Part shown: in pieces, positions 12,842 through 24,172 of the stretch
Position numbering within the stretch: the stretch's first letter is position 1
Layout of the letters: every line of letters begins with the position of its first letter
Assembly: GCA_038503075.1 (NCBI GenBank)
Contig: JBCAML010000003.1
Location: 1,302,001 to 1,366,000, forward strand
Direction of reading: 5' to 3'
Source: Gyromitra esculenta
Lineage: Eukaryota; Ascomycota; Pezizomycetes; Pezizales; Discinaceae
Length of the DNA: 64,000 nt
Notes under the pieces: model-generated
Told to the model about the DNA's origin: nothing
The model's database searches: none
Seen by the model: the letters and a program-made list of their open reading frames with translations, nothing else
Made by a program: the position numbers and the translations under genes

Positions 12842-13164
12842 AATGGCAGAAGACACGAGCAGGCTTGGAGAACGATCGAGAGAGGTCTGAGGGAGGCAGA
12901 GGAGGGGTTTCTCGTGGGAGTAGCTGGAGTGCGAGGACAGAAATCAAAACAGATGCTCAGGAGTCGACAGCGACAGACGAAGCAGCCGCACAGCTTGGTC
13001 CAATGAGACGTTAGTAAGCACCGCGAGCGAGATGAGCCGCGCCAAGACTGGCCGTTTGTCCGACAGACTCTGGCATAATAAACATTGAATCATGTACCTC
13101 CCGCATCTCTCGCCCTCCGGTCCTCACAGCTCCACCACCACCACAGACATCGACTCCAAGTTCG
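12842..13164. promoter_or_regulatory. Divergent promoter region between ARL1 and ARP8
   Basis: 323 bp separate the two start codons, which face away from each other, so both promoters must lie here or overlap. No clear TATA box or named operator is visible. The right half is C-rich with CCACCACC runs. Confidence 0.6.
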
Positions 13165-15879
13165 ATGCCCCGTCTTTCCCGCACAATGTCAACCTCCCCG
13201 CCCCGGGCTCCCTCCCCGTCAATTCCTGACATTACTGTCGCCCCTGCTGCCGCCGCGGCCCCATTGCTCCAGCCCGCGAAACCAAAGATGCCGCCGCCAA
13301 AAAAGTCTGGAAAGGCGCTCAAGCGCGAGGAAGGTCCGTCTTTACTGTCCTTGGAGCTGTAGTTCTGCTTGGCTGACCTCGTACTGGTGCGCAGGTCTCG
13401 AGCGCACTGATAATAACCTCCGCACTCACTCGTGGCCCATGACGCCCATGATCAACCAGAAGAACTACTACACGTCTGTGCTCCCGTTCGTCCCTTCTCG
13501 CTCGATCGCTGCTTGACCCTGACCCCCTGCGCGCCATAACAGAGAATACCTTAAGCGCGAAGACCAGATCATGGTGTTTCGACAGCAGCAGGAGGAAGCT
13601 GTCAGGACGCAGGCTTTGCAAGCGGAGAAGGACAAGCAAGCTGATGCGGCTGCTGCAGTGGATCCGAATGCTATGGATATTGATAGTCAGGCTGTTGTGG
13701 ACGACGCAGCTGCTACTGTAGCTGCCGAGGAACAGGAGGAAGCAACGCTGGGGAGTAAGGTCATTGTTATCCACCCGGGGTCTCAGAATCTGAGAATTGG
13801 ACTTGCGAATGATGCGCTACCGAAGAGTCTACCCAACGTCATTGCGAGGAGATCTGAAAAGGCTGAGTTTGAGGAAGAGGAGAGAAGCCCCAAAAGAATG
13901 AAAGTCGCGGACGGCGATAGCGAGGATATTGAAGAACAGGAAGCGTTATTCGGGGAAGAGGTTTGGACTTTCTATAATACCTTCCCCCCCTTCACCGGAG
14001 AGCTTCAAAATCACTGACATCTCTACCTTAGTTTGAAACCGAGTTTAATAAAATGTCCAACGAGCTCAAGGTCCGCATGCGCCACAACAAACGCCGCATT
14101 CTCCCAAACTCGCGTGAACTCGTCCTTTCATATAACCATCGCACGCCCCCAGAAATCATCAAGGAACATAACGACCCTTACCGCGTCGATTGGACCGAGA
14201 TGACGAAAAAATCAGAGTACTTTGTTGGTCACGAAGCTCTGCGAATCGCAGATAACTCGAACCCACGGTATCGATTGTTCTGGCCAATCCGGTACGGGAC
14301 GTTCAATGAACGGGATTACAAGTCCAAACGGCGGGTACTGGAAGATGTCGCGACGATCATTGAGCATGCCATCAAAGTGGAAATGAAGCTTGAGAAGAAA
14401 GACCTCAAGACGTATTCGGTGGTGCTTGTGGTACCGGATTTATACGAGAAGAATTATGTCACGGAGATGGTGGATTTGCTGTTGAAGGAGTTTTGGTTCT
14501 CGCAGGTTTGCATCATACAGGTATTTTACTTCCTCCTTTCATCTAAAAAAACGAAAAAACTGCCGTTCTGGAGAGCTCTTCATGGGGTCTTTATTCGTGA
14601 GGGTTAGGGTTGGACATAAGCTGATATTGACCAGGAATCCTTGGCGGCGTCGTTCGGTGCGGGTTATTCTCAGGCTTGTATTGTAGATATTGGCGCACAG
14701 AAGACTTCGATCTGCTGTGTTGAGGAGGGAATGTGTGTGCAAGAGTCGCGGATAAACCTGAAATACGGTGGCCATGATGTGACTGAAGCTCTGTTACAGA
14801 TGATGCTGTCCAATAATTTCCCATATCAAGAGATCAACCTCTGGCGCCGCTACGACTATCTATTAGCTGAAGAACTGAAGACAAAATATGCGACCCTTAA
14901 TGATTCTGATATCAGTGTGCAGACACATGATTTCCATCTGAGGACGCCGGATCAGGACACAAAAAAGTATAGCTTCAAGACATACGACGAGGTTATGCTG
15001 GCGCCTTTAGTAAGTACGCCTGAAGCATAAATTAGCCCGTCCAATCATTGACACATATCGCAGACCCACTACAACCCAGACCTCCTCAACCACGACGAAA
15101 AGCTCCGTGGCCGCCGCAGCCTCTGGGAGCGCTCCTACGACCTCTACGATGGCCACCCCAACGACCCGCTCTCCTCCGCCCAACTCTCACTCTACCAGAC
15201 CCTCGCACCTCGCCCTTCCTCCTCCGATGGCAAAAGCAACAACGGCAACGCCGACTCAAACCCCACTCAAACCCCCGCCCGTCCGCCCCAACCCGGCTTC
15301 CCTTCCTTCGGTGCCCACCTCAACACCACCCTCGACACTACCCCCCGCTCCTCCGTCGCCGGCTCCCCAGTCCCCGAAGGCACCCCCAACCAACCCGGTA
15401 CCGCCACCCCTCTCGCCCCCGGCGCAAGCGGCATGATGATCTTTGGCGGTGGCAGCGTTGCCGGCGGGCCTCCACACGCTGGTGGTAAATCCCCGCTGGA
15501 ACTAGCCGAAGAGCGCGACCGCACAGTCCCCATCATGCCGCTAGACCGCGCAATTGTGGAGTCCATCACCCACGCTGCTAAAGGCGAGGAAAAGAAGATC
15601 CGCGACTTTCTATCCGGCATTATGGTCGTCGGGGGCGGCGGCCTCGTCAGCGGGTTTAACCATATGCTAGAGGAAAAGATGAGACTGCTGAAGCCGAGTA
15701 AGGAGTATCAGATCGTTATCAGTGTCCCGCCCAGAGAACTAGATCCGCAGGTTATTGTGTGGAAGGGGGCGAGTGTGTTTGGGAAGTTGAGGGGTACTAA
15801 TGATAGCTGGATTAGACAGCAGGAGTATGATATGCTGGGGAGTAGGTTGCTGACCTATAAGTGTTTGTGGACGTTTTAG
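13165..15879 (+). CDS. ARP8: Actin-related protein 8, INO80 chromatin-remodelling subunit
   Basis: Six exons, 13165-13333, 13395-13473, 13543-13960, 14032-14520, 14635-15009 and 15064-15879, join to 781 aa. Arp8, with Arp4 and actin, forms the nucleosome-binding Arp module of INO80 on the Ino80 HSA helix in the nucleus. Visible: a Pro/Ala-rich N-terminus, the KKSGKALKREEGLERTDNN and WPMTPMINQKNYYT Arp8 motifs, the actin-fold start VIVIHPGSQNLRIGLANDA, QESLAASFGAGYSQACIVDI, the ICCVEEG phosphate-loop region, NLKYGGHDVTEAL, a Pro/Ser/Thr-rich insertion in exon 6, and the C-terminal GGGGLVSGFNHMLEEK, VWKGASVFGKL and WIRQQEYDMLGSRLLTYK. Length fits the family. An alternative start is the in-frame ATG at 13186. 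Confidence 0.95.
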
Positions 15880-17366
15880 AGAAAGGGCTGTATGGGGCGA
15901 TGGGGTTTGAAGGGTTGGGGGGGGGTTGGATTAGATGTTATTTGGTAATGGACTTTTAAAAAAGTAATTAAGATATTATGGGGATTTTATAATAGTGTAT
16001 TTGTTTTATTTTTTAAATTTAATTTAAACGGGTATTGCGTATTCTACTTGTTACAGATTCAGTCTTTTGTTCATCGGTCATCACTCGCAGTCGCCTTCTT
16101 CTCTAGAATGCTATATTCAGTACACTCAAAGTCTTCTTAACTCGCTCCTTCCTCCCAAATCCTCAAACTGTCCAAACAGCCAATTCAGCCTTTTTACCAC
16201 TACTAGCAATTGCCCCAGATATGTATATCCAGTTCCTCCGTTCCTCCAAGCCCACGCAACAGTCTCCACCCTCCACTTTTGCCATAATCTTCACAATCTC
16301 CTGTTCGAGGCGCAATTGGTGCTTTTTGTGTATCTGTTCGACAAGGCAAGTAAGCGTGGGCATGCTGGTGCTCTGGATGAGTCTAACAGAATTAGGAGAT
16401 CTAAATATGGTGGATCCCAGTACAAAGTCTTGTCGCGCGGCAGGTGGGGCTCTGACGGAATTTGCAGGAGATGATGGATATGGAAGGATTATACGTTGAG
16501 TGGGAGTGGAGAATGGGGTTTGTGCGTCATGGCCAGGAGTACATGTAGTAGTGAACTTGGAGGGAACATTGTATAAAAAGATTATACATGAATCCTCCTA
16601 AGGCTGTTTTAATTGGGGTTTTTTTAATCAAGGCTTTGGTGGTTTATTGAGGTATTTTACTGTTTATTTTTTGCCACTTGGATGGAGTTGCTTTGGTACC
16701 TGAGATAGGCTCTGCGTTTACTTACCGCGATGGAAGTTAGGATCACCATCTCTCATCTCCATCGACTACCAACTATATTCATCCATACATGTAAGCGGGG
16801 ACGAGAGAGAAATAAGCAAGAAGTGGTTTGGCAATTTCCTTCATTTGTTTTCTGCTGAGATATCTAGCTGTGGCTTCCATCTTTTTGAGCCCTGCATCAG
16901 ATTGTAGGCGTCAGGATATTTATTGGTTACGCTGATATCTCCACCTCCCCTTCCGTCATCTCCTGATGTGCCCGTATCTACTCTTTGCGCTTCTCCATCA
17001 GCTTTCATCTTCCTCTCCTCTCCTGTCATCCTCACACCTATCCTTGTCCCTATCTTCAGGCTCATCCCCATTCTCACTTGTATCTTCATCTACATGTTTA
17101 ATTCCCTTTTTGATTTTATCTCTATCGTCATCACCATTGGCATTTTTATCTGGATCTCGCATGCCAAGTATCGAGTGATTGTGCATGAAATGGCCCTCGC
17201 CACGAAGTGGAAGCAGCTAGAGTCTTGGCGTGAGCTTGGCTCTGAATCTCGAGATCGAAATAATAGGAGCCCACCACCGCAACAACACCTTTTTCAACAA
17301 CCGATCGCGACAACCCCCCTGTCTAGATCATAAAGCGTCACCTTAGTTATAAACACCTCATTCGCG
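15880..17366. other. Intergenic region ARP8-PAF1
   Basis: Contains the ARP8 3' UTR and the PAF1 promoter. TACATGTA sites lie at 16540 and 16786. The part at 16920-17150 is a pyrimidine-rich tract of TCATC/TCTCC repeats that produces hydrophobic frames on the plus strand and acidic frames on the minus strand; I do not accept either as a gene. Confidence 0.5.
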
Positions 17367-18799
17367 ATGTCGCGACCCACTCCTCGCGGCTACCCACAGG
17401 ATTATATAGTCCGTATTCGCTACCAAAACACCCTTCCTCCACCACAATGCCCGCCAAAGCTCTTGGACATTCCAAACAGTGCTGCTGCGCAGTTCACGGA
17501 CACATCGTTTGCGAGTAAGCTAGCTCGGACAGAGAGCATCAGTGTAGATGTGGATTCGGAATTGGGGATGCCGTTGGACATGGTCCACGTGCCGAGGGTG
17601 TTCGACGGTGATGATGGTGGTAAGTGCTCATTGCGTCCCGTTGGGCCTTGTTCATTGAAATTCTCCATGAAGCTGTGAATGTGCCCTCCATAATGAAGCC
17701 CAATTAACGCGGATTCGTAGCTATCCGACCTCTCGACCCAATCCCACCTGTAGATCCGCGCGATCGCCTGCTACTTCGCTCTGCCTCTAGTCTCGGCCAA
17801 ACCGCTCTCTCCAAGACCGGCGCTGCTAACGCTGTCTCTTTTCTCCGTCGAACGGAATATATTTCTGCTGAGCAATCGCGCAGCACTTTCAAAGGCAGCG
17901 GCTCTGCCCAGTCTGAACGCATGCTCATGGCGTCTCGCGCGAAACGCACAGCAAACAACGAGCAAGACAAGGATCCACTCCGCATCCTCCAAGCGATCCT
18001 TAAAGGCTTTGACGTGGCCAACCCTGATACTGCAGGCCAGGGATCAAATGGACTCAAGAATCTCGCTGTTGGAGATAAAGCTGCTGCGAACGCGGAGCGG
18101 AACTGGAAGGAGCTTAGACACCCAAATAAGCCGAATCTCCGTGCTGTTGAAACTTTCCCGCTGCTCCCAGATTTCAACGCAACAAGTGATTCTGGTGGAT
18201 ACATGGTGTTCAAGTTCTCTGCAAACCCTGTAGCCCCTGGAACAAAGCGTGATACTCGTCTTGACGTGGGTCTTCTCAAGCCACATGAAAAGCCGATGGA
18301 CGAAGATGGAAACATCGATGCTTCCGCTGTTGGCCAGGACATCTTTGATTACTACCTCCCCGCCTCAACCTCCGTCGCCAACGGGATTAAACGCAAATTT
18401 GCCGCATACGCAGATGACCCATCCGATGATGAAGAACCCGTAGAGGATGATGACGAGTTTAAGTATGAGTACGTTCGTGCGTATGAGACGAAGTCACACA
18501 AACAGCATCCAGATGACGTAGTTGAGGAAGCGGCACTCATCTTCCACCCCGGCGACGACGAGAAACCAAAGGGGGCATACTTCTACCCCATCCTGACGCG
18601 ATATGTGCTTAGACCAAGGAGGAAGAGTAAATTCCCACCAGGGATGCCAATGAGGAGGGATGAAGACGATGAAGACGAAGCGGAGAAACCCCCAGAGGTT
18701 ATGAATGTCAAGGTTAGGAGCTTGAATGGAGAGGAGAGGAGAAGGAGAGATGAGCAAAAGGCGAGGATGGATAATCCGAAAGCAGGTGTTGAAGAATAA
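17367..18799 (+). CDS. PAF1: RNA polymerase II-associated factor 1 (Paf1)
   Basis: Two exons, 17367-17619 and 17721-18799, with a 101-nt intron (donor GTAAGTG), give 443 aa. Paf1 is the scaffold of the nuclear Paf1 complex (Ctr9, Cdc73, Leo1, Rtf1), which rides on elongating RNA polymerase II and promotes H2B ubiquitylation and H3K4/K36 methylation. Visible: the N-terminal DYIVRIRYQNTLPPPQCPPK and LLDIP motifs, ELGMPLDMVHVPRVFDGDD, IRPLDPIPPVDPRDRLLLR, SFLRRTEYIS, the KPNLRAVETFPLLPDFNATS region, a DIFDYYLP motif, and an acidic then highly charged C-terminus rich in Glu, Asp and Arg. Length matches fungal Paf1. The start is the first ATG of the conserved N-terminus. Confidence 0.95.
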
Positions 18800-20040
18800 G
18801 TAGATAGATATAAAAAAAATTCGAGCCCATCAAGAGGGCTGTAGTGTTGGTAATTGATATTGGGAGGCGTTGTATTTCTATCCTCTTTTTTCTTCTTTCT
18901 TCCTTATGTGATGAGGGAAATAAATTGTATCATATCAATGGTATTGCGGGCGTTTTAATTTGTGCCACCTTATGAACTTTTAGCTTGCATTACCTGGAGC
19001 ACGTATGTAAAAACACCTAGCAAAGCGTGTTTTAGTTTCGTGGCTTGTATCTTATAAAGTAGAGCAAAGGTTTGGACTACCCCGTCTCCGGTGCGAGATT
19101 CTAGAATACCTCGGGAGTGTATACTACCCTTGGGCTTGCTAGACAAACGAAGGACAGTACGCACTTCAAAAATGCTGCCGCTGGCTGGGCAATCTCTGCC
19201 AATGATCGGATTGAACAACATCGAAATGGTCGTTAACCTTTTAACTTAATTGACAAAATCCGAAACGAAGTATGTTGTCATGAAGTGTGTGTTAACGGCA
19301 CGTGTACATTTAAAAAAAGCATGAACGACATAAAGTTTTAGTATGTACTCTTTCTTTTCGGGAGTCTGGGGGAAAGCCTGCATCCCCAGGGTATTCCAGA
19401 ACCCCACGCTAGAAACGTAGGGGTAGTCAACAGCTTTCCTCTTCCTCTATAAAGTATGTGATGGCCCGAGAACCTTAATAAATACCTGCTTTCAATTTGT
19501 GCTAGTTGGCTGCTGACTTTTGGTAGATACGCACTTGCGTTGGGGGTTGTAAATTAATTGACCACGAGTGATTCGCTATGACTTTATTTTTTCGCCCTGT
19601 TTACCATCGTCTCTAATCTTGGCATCATTCATCCTGCGAGACTTTCTTTTCTTAGGTCTAGGTACCTCGCGCTGCCGGAGGTGCGCTGCCTTGGGTCCAA
19701 TCCAGTAGCGGCCCCCAAACCATACATGTAGTATTTAAGACATACATCTGCCATCTCCGTCCTAGCGAAAGTTTCCTCTGTTGTTGAGGGCCTTCATCAC
19801 GTGGTAGTCTGTTTTAAGCTAAGCTTCTAAACGATCTGTAGAGGGGTACATACATGTGGTATTTGCTGCGATTGAGGTGATTATTTTCTCTCTCCGCATA
19901 ATTTGATGGGATTCTATGGGCCATAGAATTTATGGCTCCTTTCTATTTTTTTTCTATGCTTCTCGCTCTTGGATCTCGCTCACTCTTGTCCCGCTCACTC
20001 TCTCATATTTTCTTCTCCTACTTGTCTTCATTCTCCCTAC
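18800..20040. other. Gene-poor interval
   Basis: No supported gene. Holds the PAF1 3' UTR, AT-rich DNA and a TACATGTA site at 19723. The last part (19960-20040) grades into a pyrimidine-rich tract that continues to the ATG at 20544. Confidence 0.5.
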
Positions 20041-20337
20041 TCTCATCCTCAACCTTCTCACTTTCAGCAATATTCAACCCGATCCTTATTCAACCGCATT
20101 CGCATTCCTTCTCATCTATCTTCCTATTGGGTTCCCTCTAAGTAATCATCTCCATTCGTCGCGCTTCGCCTCCTTCCACACGGACATACTCTCATCCTCA
20201 ACCTTCTCACTCTCATCTATATTCAACCTGATCCTTATTCAATCACATTCGCATTCCCTCTCATCTATCTTCCTCATTGGATTCCCTCCGAGTAATCATC
20301 TCCATTCGTCACTCTTCACCTCCTTCCGCACGAATAC
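20041..20337. repeat. 149-bp tandem duplication in a pyrimidine-rich leader
   Basis: Copy 1 is 20041-20189 and copy 2 is 20190-20337. They align almost without gaps and differ mainly by transitions. Each copy begins TCTCATCCTCAACCTTCTCA and contains AGTAATCATCTCCATTCGTC. The tract lies directly upstream of the DUF7918-like ORF and probably forms part of its promoter or 5' UTR. The CT richness creates a long hydrophobic open frame that is not a credible protein. Confidence 0.8.
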
Positions 20338-20543
20338 TCTATTCAGTTCTTGCTTAACCTCAATTGGGTATTCTCTCAAAACATTGAGTTTGCTACGTAG
20401 ACGGTTTTCATTCCAATTTTTTTTTAATTAACCTCCTCCATTTTCTCTGCTGATTGATCAATCTACAAAATACATTTCCCATTACATAATATCGACATTG
20501 ATATCATCAGCCCTTCGAAGATCCATCTGACTGCTCCTACAAC

Positions 20544-20998
20544 ATGGTTGCGAGCATTAAAGATGGAGTTCATGACTTCATCGTCATTCCAGCAGCGTCC
20601 GGGGCTCCATTCAAAATTGTGTATAATGTAGGTTGGACCCCAACCTGGAAATCAAAAAAAAACATGAGTCAATGTTTTTATACTTTCAAGTTTGCGCTGG
20701 GGGCGAGACGGTGGGAAAACTATTTCTCATCAATTGGCGGAATCGAAAAGAGTGTCATGGATATATTCCGGCACCGAAAGGAAACGATGGGAAACGGGAA
20801 GATTTTAAGTTTCCCTGCCCGCCTGTTGGGCAGACAAAGGCTGACGGACAAAACGACGAGAATATTTATATGGAGGTGAAAGTTTATCGGTACTCGGTGA
20901 AGTCGAAACCAGATAGGAAGGCTGTCCTGAAAATTATGCATCTTAATCTTATCGATTGCACCTGGGCATTTCAAGATCCGGAAGCTTTGCTTGGCTAG
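20544..20998 (+). pseudogene. DUF7918-like protein ORF broken by a homopolymer frameshift
   Basis: The ATG at 20544 opens a frame with the pattern GAPFKIVYNVGWTPTWKS. A second frame then continues from the homopolymer to the stop at 20998, with SMFLYFQVCAGGETVGKLFL, EDFKFPCPPVGQT and YMEVKVYRYSVKS. The order of these blocks resembles the fungus-specific DUF7918 domain, of unknown function (recognition from memory, moderate). The two frames meet at a nine-A run (about 20654-20662); the run is one base off the count that would keep the frame. Either this is a true frameshift mutation, a sequencing error in a homopolymer, or a small intron (a GTTGGA donor to a TTTCAAG acceptor would also bridge the frames). 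About 150 aa would be encoded. Confidence 0.5.
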
Positions 20999-21498
20999 CA
21001 ACCTTGACCCGGTTTAAAGTTAAAAACTCCCTCATACGTGAAAGGATCGGTTCTAAAGGAAGCTACCGATGTAATGGCGCCTTGGTCGAGAGAAAGCTGA
21101 CATATTCGACACATCCTTTGGGATGATTGTAAGATGGATGGATCTCGTTCTCGGTTTAGAATTGGCCATTTCTCAATAAAGGGGGGCGAAACTAAAGCTG
21201 TTATTATTACAAAGCCTAGAGAAGCTTCCGGAGCAGCTCGAAGCACCCATCCTGGGTTCAATAGAAACCATTGGCCTCGGATCAGGTACCAAATCTGAGA
21301 ATCCCATTTGGAGGACGCGAATTGATCGAAGAAATAAATTGAAATATTCAAAAAAATTCACAACCACGACTCTCAAAAGAATTCTTCAACGCCATCCAAA
21401 GCCAGGCTCAATGTGCTGATGATAGCTACATGGTTTCCCTGTGGATGGGAAGAACGTTGGATCGATAGTCAACTATTCCTCTTTGACCACAACATAGA
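20999..21498. other. Interval without a gene
   Basis: 500 bp between the DUF7918-like ORF and the MITE. Only short motif-free frames; nothing else seen. Confidence 0.45.
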
Positions 21499-21500
21499 TA

Positions 21501-21642
21501 CAGTACAATAGCCCTATAGGAATATGGTTGGCTTTGAAAATCGTATTCTTATAAAAGAGTTATTCTTACATGAAAAGCAAGCTACACTCAAAATTACCAC
21601 CGTCCGGACTGAATTTAGCATTTCTATAGGGCGATTGTACTG
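21501..21642. mobile_element. 142-bp MITE with CAGTACAAT terminal inverted repeats and TA flanks
   Basis: The left end reads CAGTACAATAGCCCTATAG and the right end is its reverse complement with few changes (22 of 24 positions match when the flanking TA is included). TA dinucleotides sit directly outside both ends (21499-21500 and 21643-21644), the target-site duplication expected of Tc1/mariner/pogo-type transposons; CAGT ends fit the pogo group. No coding capacity. It is therefore a non-autonomous miniature element. Confidence 0.75.
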
Positions 21643-21644
21643 TA

Positions 21645-22778
21645 CCTGAGTAGCAGGGGATAGATTATTTTGAAATTTGGTTAGGATGCCAGCAGTTAGG
21701 CCTCTCTTGGTGGCATAGCCGCATGGGTCCAAATGATAGAATTCTGGTGGTAGAATTCAAATCATAGAATCCAACTCATAGAATTTTAATTCGTAAGCCT
21801 AGCCTAGATCTCCTGTTCTGATTTTATCCAGGAGTTTTTCTGTCATGAAATATCACTCGATTATCTAATCAATTAACTTGTTGGAGTTTTGGACCACGAT
21901 CGAGTATTATTTGAGCTTAGGATATCGAACGAGATACAAGGAAAACAGGCAGTATATATACAAGAGATTGACCAATAGAAGCTCCCGAAACCCGGGGCTT
22001 CCAAGCCCGCCTGACTATCAAAGATCTACAGGGACCGAGACCCTGAGACTTATTAGGGCGCAATATCAATAGTTTCAACATAACTTGGTACTGAAATCTT
22101 ATCAGTATGCTAGTCTTATTCCAGATATCTTCTGTTGTGTTTAGCACCTCTTTTAGGGTCTCATGTGATGGATCTATACTGTAACGTTTTAATGGTTTTA
22201 GAGTAGGTAATTTGGATCACCCCTCCCCGGCCCATCCTAACACGTACGTGCAGAAGCCTCATAAGAATATCGAATCTACATCCTTTATAGATATACCCTT
22301 CATCTCTCTTTTTATAGAGTTTGAATCTAGGGCTGAGAAACTATGGGCATTATATATATCCCTGAAAACATGGTCGGTGAAGGTTAGTGTGCTTTTCAAT
22401 GTCTTAAGAGGTTAATTGAAATCGACTGATAAAAACCCGAATTCTCATCCGTAGAATAACTTTCTAGTAGTAAGTAAGCTGCTATAACTGCGCGTAGTAT
22501 GTTGTTCCATATAATCCGCTAGTACTAACGTGGGTATTACCCACCACTACATGTATTTATATCAACTCTGTTCCGGCTATTTGTGGCTAGATGCGTATTG
22601 TGTGACATGATTGTCTCAAGAAGGTAATCATTCTAATGAGACTTGGCTCGACTTGTGGGATGCCTAATTTATGCAGGGGAACTGGGTTTAATAAACATGA
22701 GCAAACCCCTTTGAACTAGGACCCTTCACTTGGATAGCTTTTTCACCTACGCGTATCTCGATTTTCCAACTTTCTATT
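21645..22778. other. AT-rich interval upstream of the zinc-finger gene
   Basis: No supported gene. GAATTC-containing short repeats (ATAGAATTC) lie at 21738-21790. A TACATGTA site is at 22548. The last 100 bp should hold the promoter of the C2H2 ORF. Confidence 0.45.
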
Positions 22779-23477
22779 ATGCCCACCTTATCAACACGTT
22801 GCCACGAGTGCGATAAAGAATTTGGAAGTCGAAAAGCCCTAACGAGCCACCTGAATTCGTCAAAGCATAAGCCAAAATATCATTGCGATGATTGTGACAA
22901 GGGTTTCTCGAATCCGCAATCCTGGAACGACCACCGCAATTCACTGCACTATCACTATTGCCATAAGTGTGAAAAAGAGTTTGACGACAAAAGAGCCCTC
23001 AAAAGTCATCTCAGTTCGCCAATACATGTCCACCGCTGTAATGAGTGCGACAAAAAATTTATCAATAAACAAGCTTTGACGAACCACCTCAATTCATCAG
23101 TACATGCCTCAGACCACCATTGCGATGAATGCGACAAAGATTTCGTCAATGAGCTGGCTCTGAAAAACCACCTCAATTCATCAGTACATGTCCCAGATCA
23201 TCATTGCGATGAATGCGACAGAGACTTTGTCAATGAACTAGCTTTGAAAAACCACCTTAACTCGCGGATCCATAAGCCGGATTTTGAGTGCGAAGAGTGC
23301 GAAAAAGAATTTGACACCCAACGCGCCTTAGACCAGCACAAGGCTGCCCTCATGCACGGCTTCGAGTTCCGCTGCGATGAATGTGAGCAAAGCTTCCCTA
23401 CTCGGGATCTCAGGGTAATGCACCAAGCCGGACATGCCATTGTCCGACTGCGGGAGAAGCACAATATTACCTCATAG
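22779..23477 (+). CDS. Eight-finger C2H2 zinc-finger protein
   Basis: A single uninterrupted ORF of 232 aa made almost wholly of eight tandem C2H2-type fingers of 26-29 residues, each with a C-x2-C-x(E/D)FxxxxALxxHLNS-x2-H pattern. Fingers 5 and 6 are nearly identical, both CDEC-D-x-DFVNELALKNHLNS, showing recent internal duplication; finger 4 is also close. Such fingers bind DNA or RNA; no other domain, nuclear localisation signal or activation region is visible. The last finger has altered spacing and the C-terminus is short (LREKHNITS). No introns. It lies in an accessory, repeat-rich region directly before a LINE remnant. The codon pattern is consistent with a translated gene, but function is unknown. 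It could be a fragment of a larger protein or of a transposable element cargo. Confidence 0.75.
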   Translation: MPTLSTRCHECDKEFGSRKALTSHLNSSKHKPKYHCDDCDKGFSNPQSWNDHRNSLHYHYCHKCEKEFDDKRALKSHLSSPIHVHRCNECDKKFINKQALTNHLNSSVHASDHHCDECDKDFVNELALKNHLNSSVHVPDHHCDECDRDFVNELALKNHLNSRIHKPDFECEECEKEFDTQRALDQHKAALMHGFEFRCDECEQSFPTRDLRVMHQAGHAIVRLREKHNITS

Positions 23478-23985
23478 GGCGAATAAGACTAGTAAGAGAA
23501 ATCGTTGCAATGGAAGATTGATTTTGGGGACCGATGAAGAATGGCAAGAACAATGGAGCACCGACCCAAGAAAAGGGAAAAGTTATGACGGCAGCCCAAA
23601 AACGCGAAAAGAGACAAAAATCCCGGATGACGAATGAAGTCAAAAAGTCATTATCGGAAGACTCAGAACAGGACATATCTGGACCAACGCATATCGAGTC
23701 AAAATCAAGAAGAGCGAAGACGACCAATGCGAATGCGGAAAAGGAAGCCAAAACGTAAAACATATCTTGGAAGAATGTATGTTTACTATTGATTCCAGAT
23801 ATAAAGCTGAAGAAGAGTTGGAGAAAAAGGTAGGAGTTAAAGAACTCCTATATTCTCAAGAGGGGATACAGTATGGCGTTAAGATATGGAAGGAGTTTAA
23901 AGAGAATAGACGATGTGAGAGAGAGGAGAAAAAAGAGGAAGATAGGGAGCTAGAATGGGGATACGGGGACTTGGAGAAGTAGGAA
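23478..23985 (+). mobile_element. Non-LTR (LINE) retrotransposon 3' remnant, post-RNase H zinc knuckle
   Basis: One frame from about 23478 to 23982 reads EEWQEQWST, then an in-frame TGA (23635-23637), then KVIIGRLRTGHIWTNAYRVK, KKSEDDQCECGKGSQ and NVKHILEECMF. The CxC-x7-H-x4-C knuckle after the RTGH motif is the usual end of Tad/I-type LINE reverse transcriptase-RNase H polyproteins. Only the extreme C-terminus remains and a stop interrupts it, so this is a 5'-truncated dead copy. The tail is a charged Lys/Glu-rich stretch ending at 23982, followed by A/T-rich low-complexity DNA. Confidence 0.7.
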
Positions 23986-24060
23986 GAGAAATTGAGGTTA
24001 AGATGAATATGGAGTGAGAAGAGTCAAATTGTTAGTTCGATGGTTTAATTAGTGATATGG

Positions 24061-24172
24061 TTTATGGTTTATTTTATTATTATTTTTATTTTTATTTTTA
24101 TTATGTTTATTTTTATTGTTATTTTTATTGTTTTGTTTTGTTTTGTTGTGTTTGGTTGTTTGGTTAGATAGT
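24061..24172. repeat. T-rich low-complexity tract
   Basis: Runs of TTTAT, TTATT, TTTTG and TTGG units. It follows the LINE remnant and might derive from its 3' tail, but it may also be an independent microsatellite. Confidence 0.6.

Noticed and set aside
13319..13774. Minus-strand frame opposite ARP8
   Set aside because: Shadow of ARP8 exons 2-3, which carry clear Arp8 motifs.
16841..17333. Hydrophobic plus-strand and acidic minus-strand frames
   Set aside because: Both derive from a TCATC/TCTCC low-complexity tract between ARP8 and PAF1; no family signal or splice pattern.
19916..20431. Long hydrophobic open frame (171 codons)
   Set aside because: It is produced by the pyrimidine-rich duplicated leader; the peptide is low-complexity Leu/Ser/Phe and has no domain.
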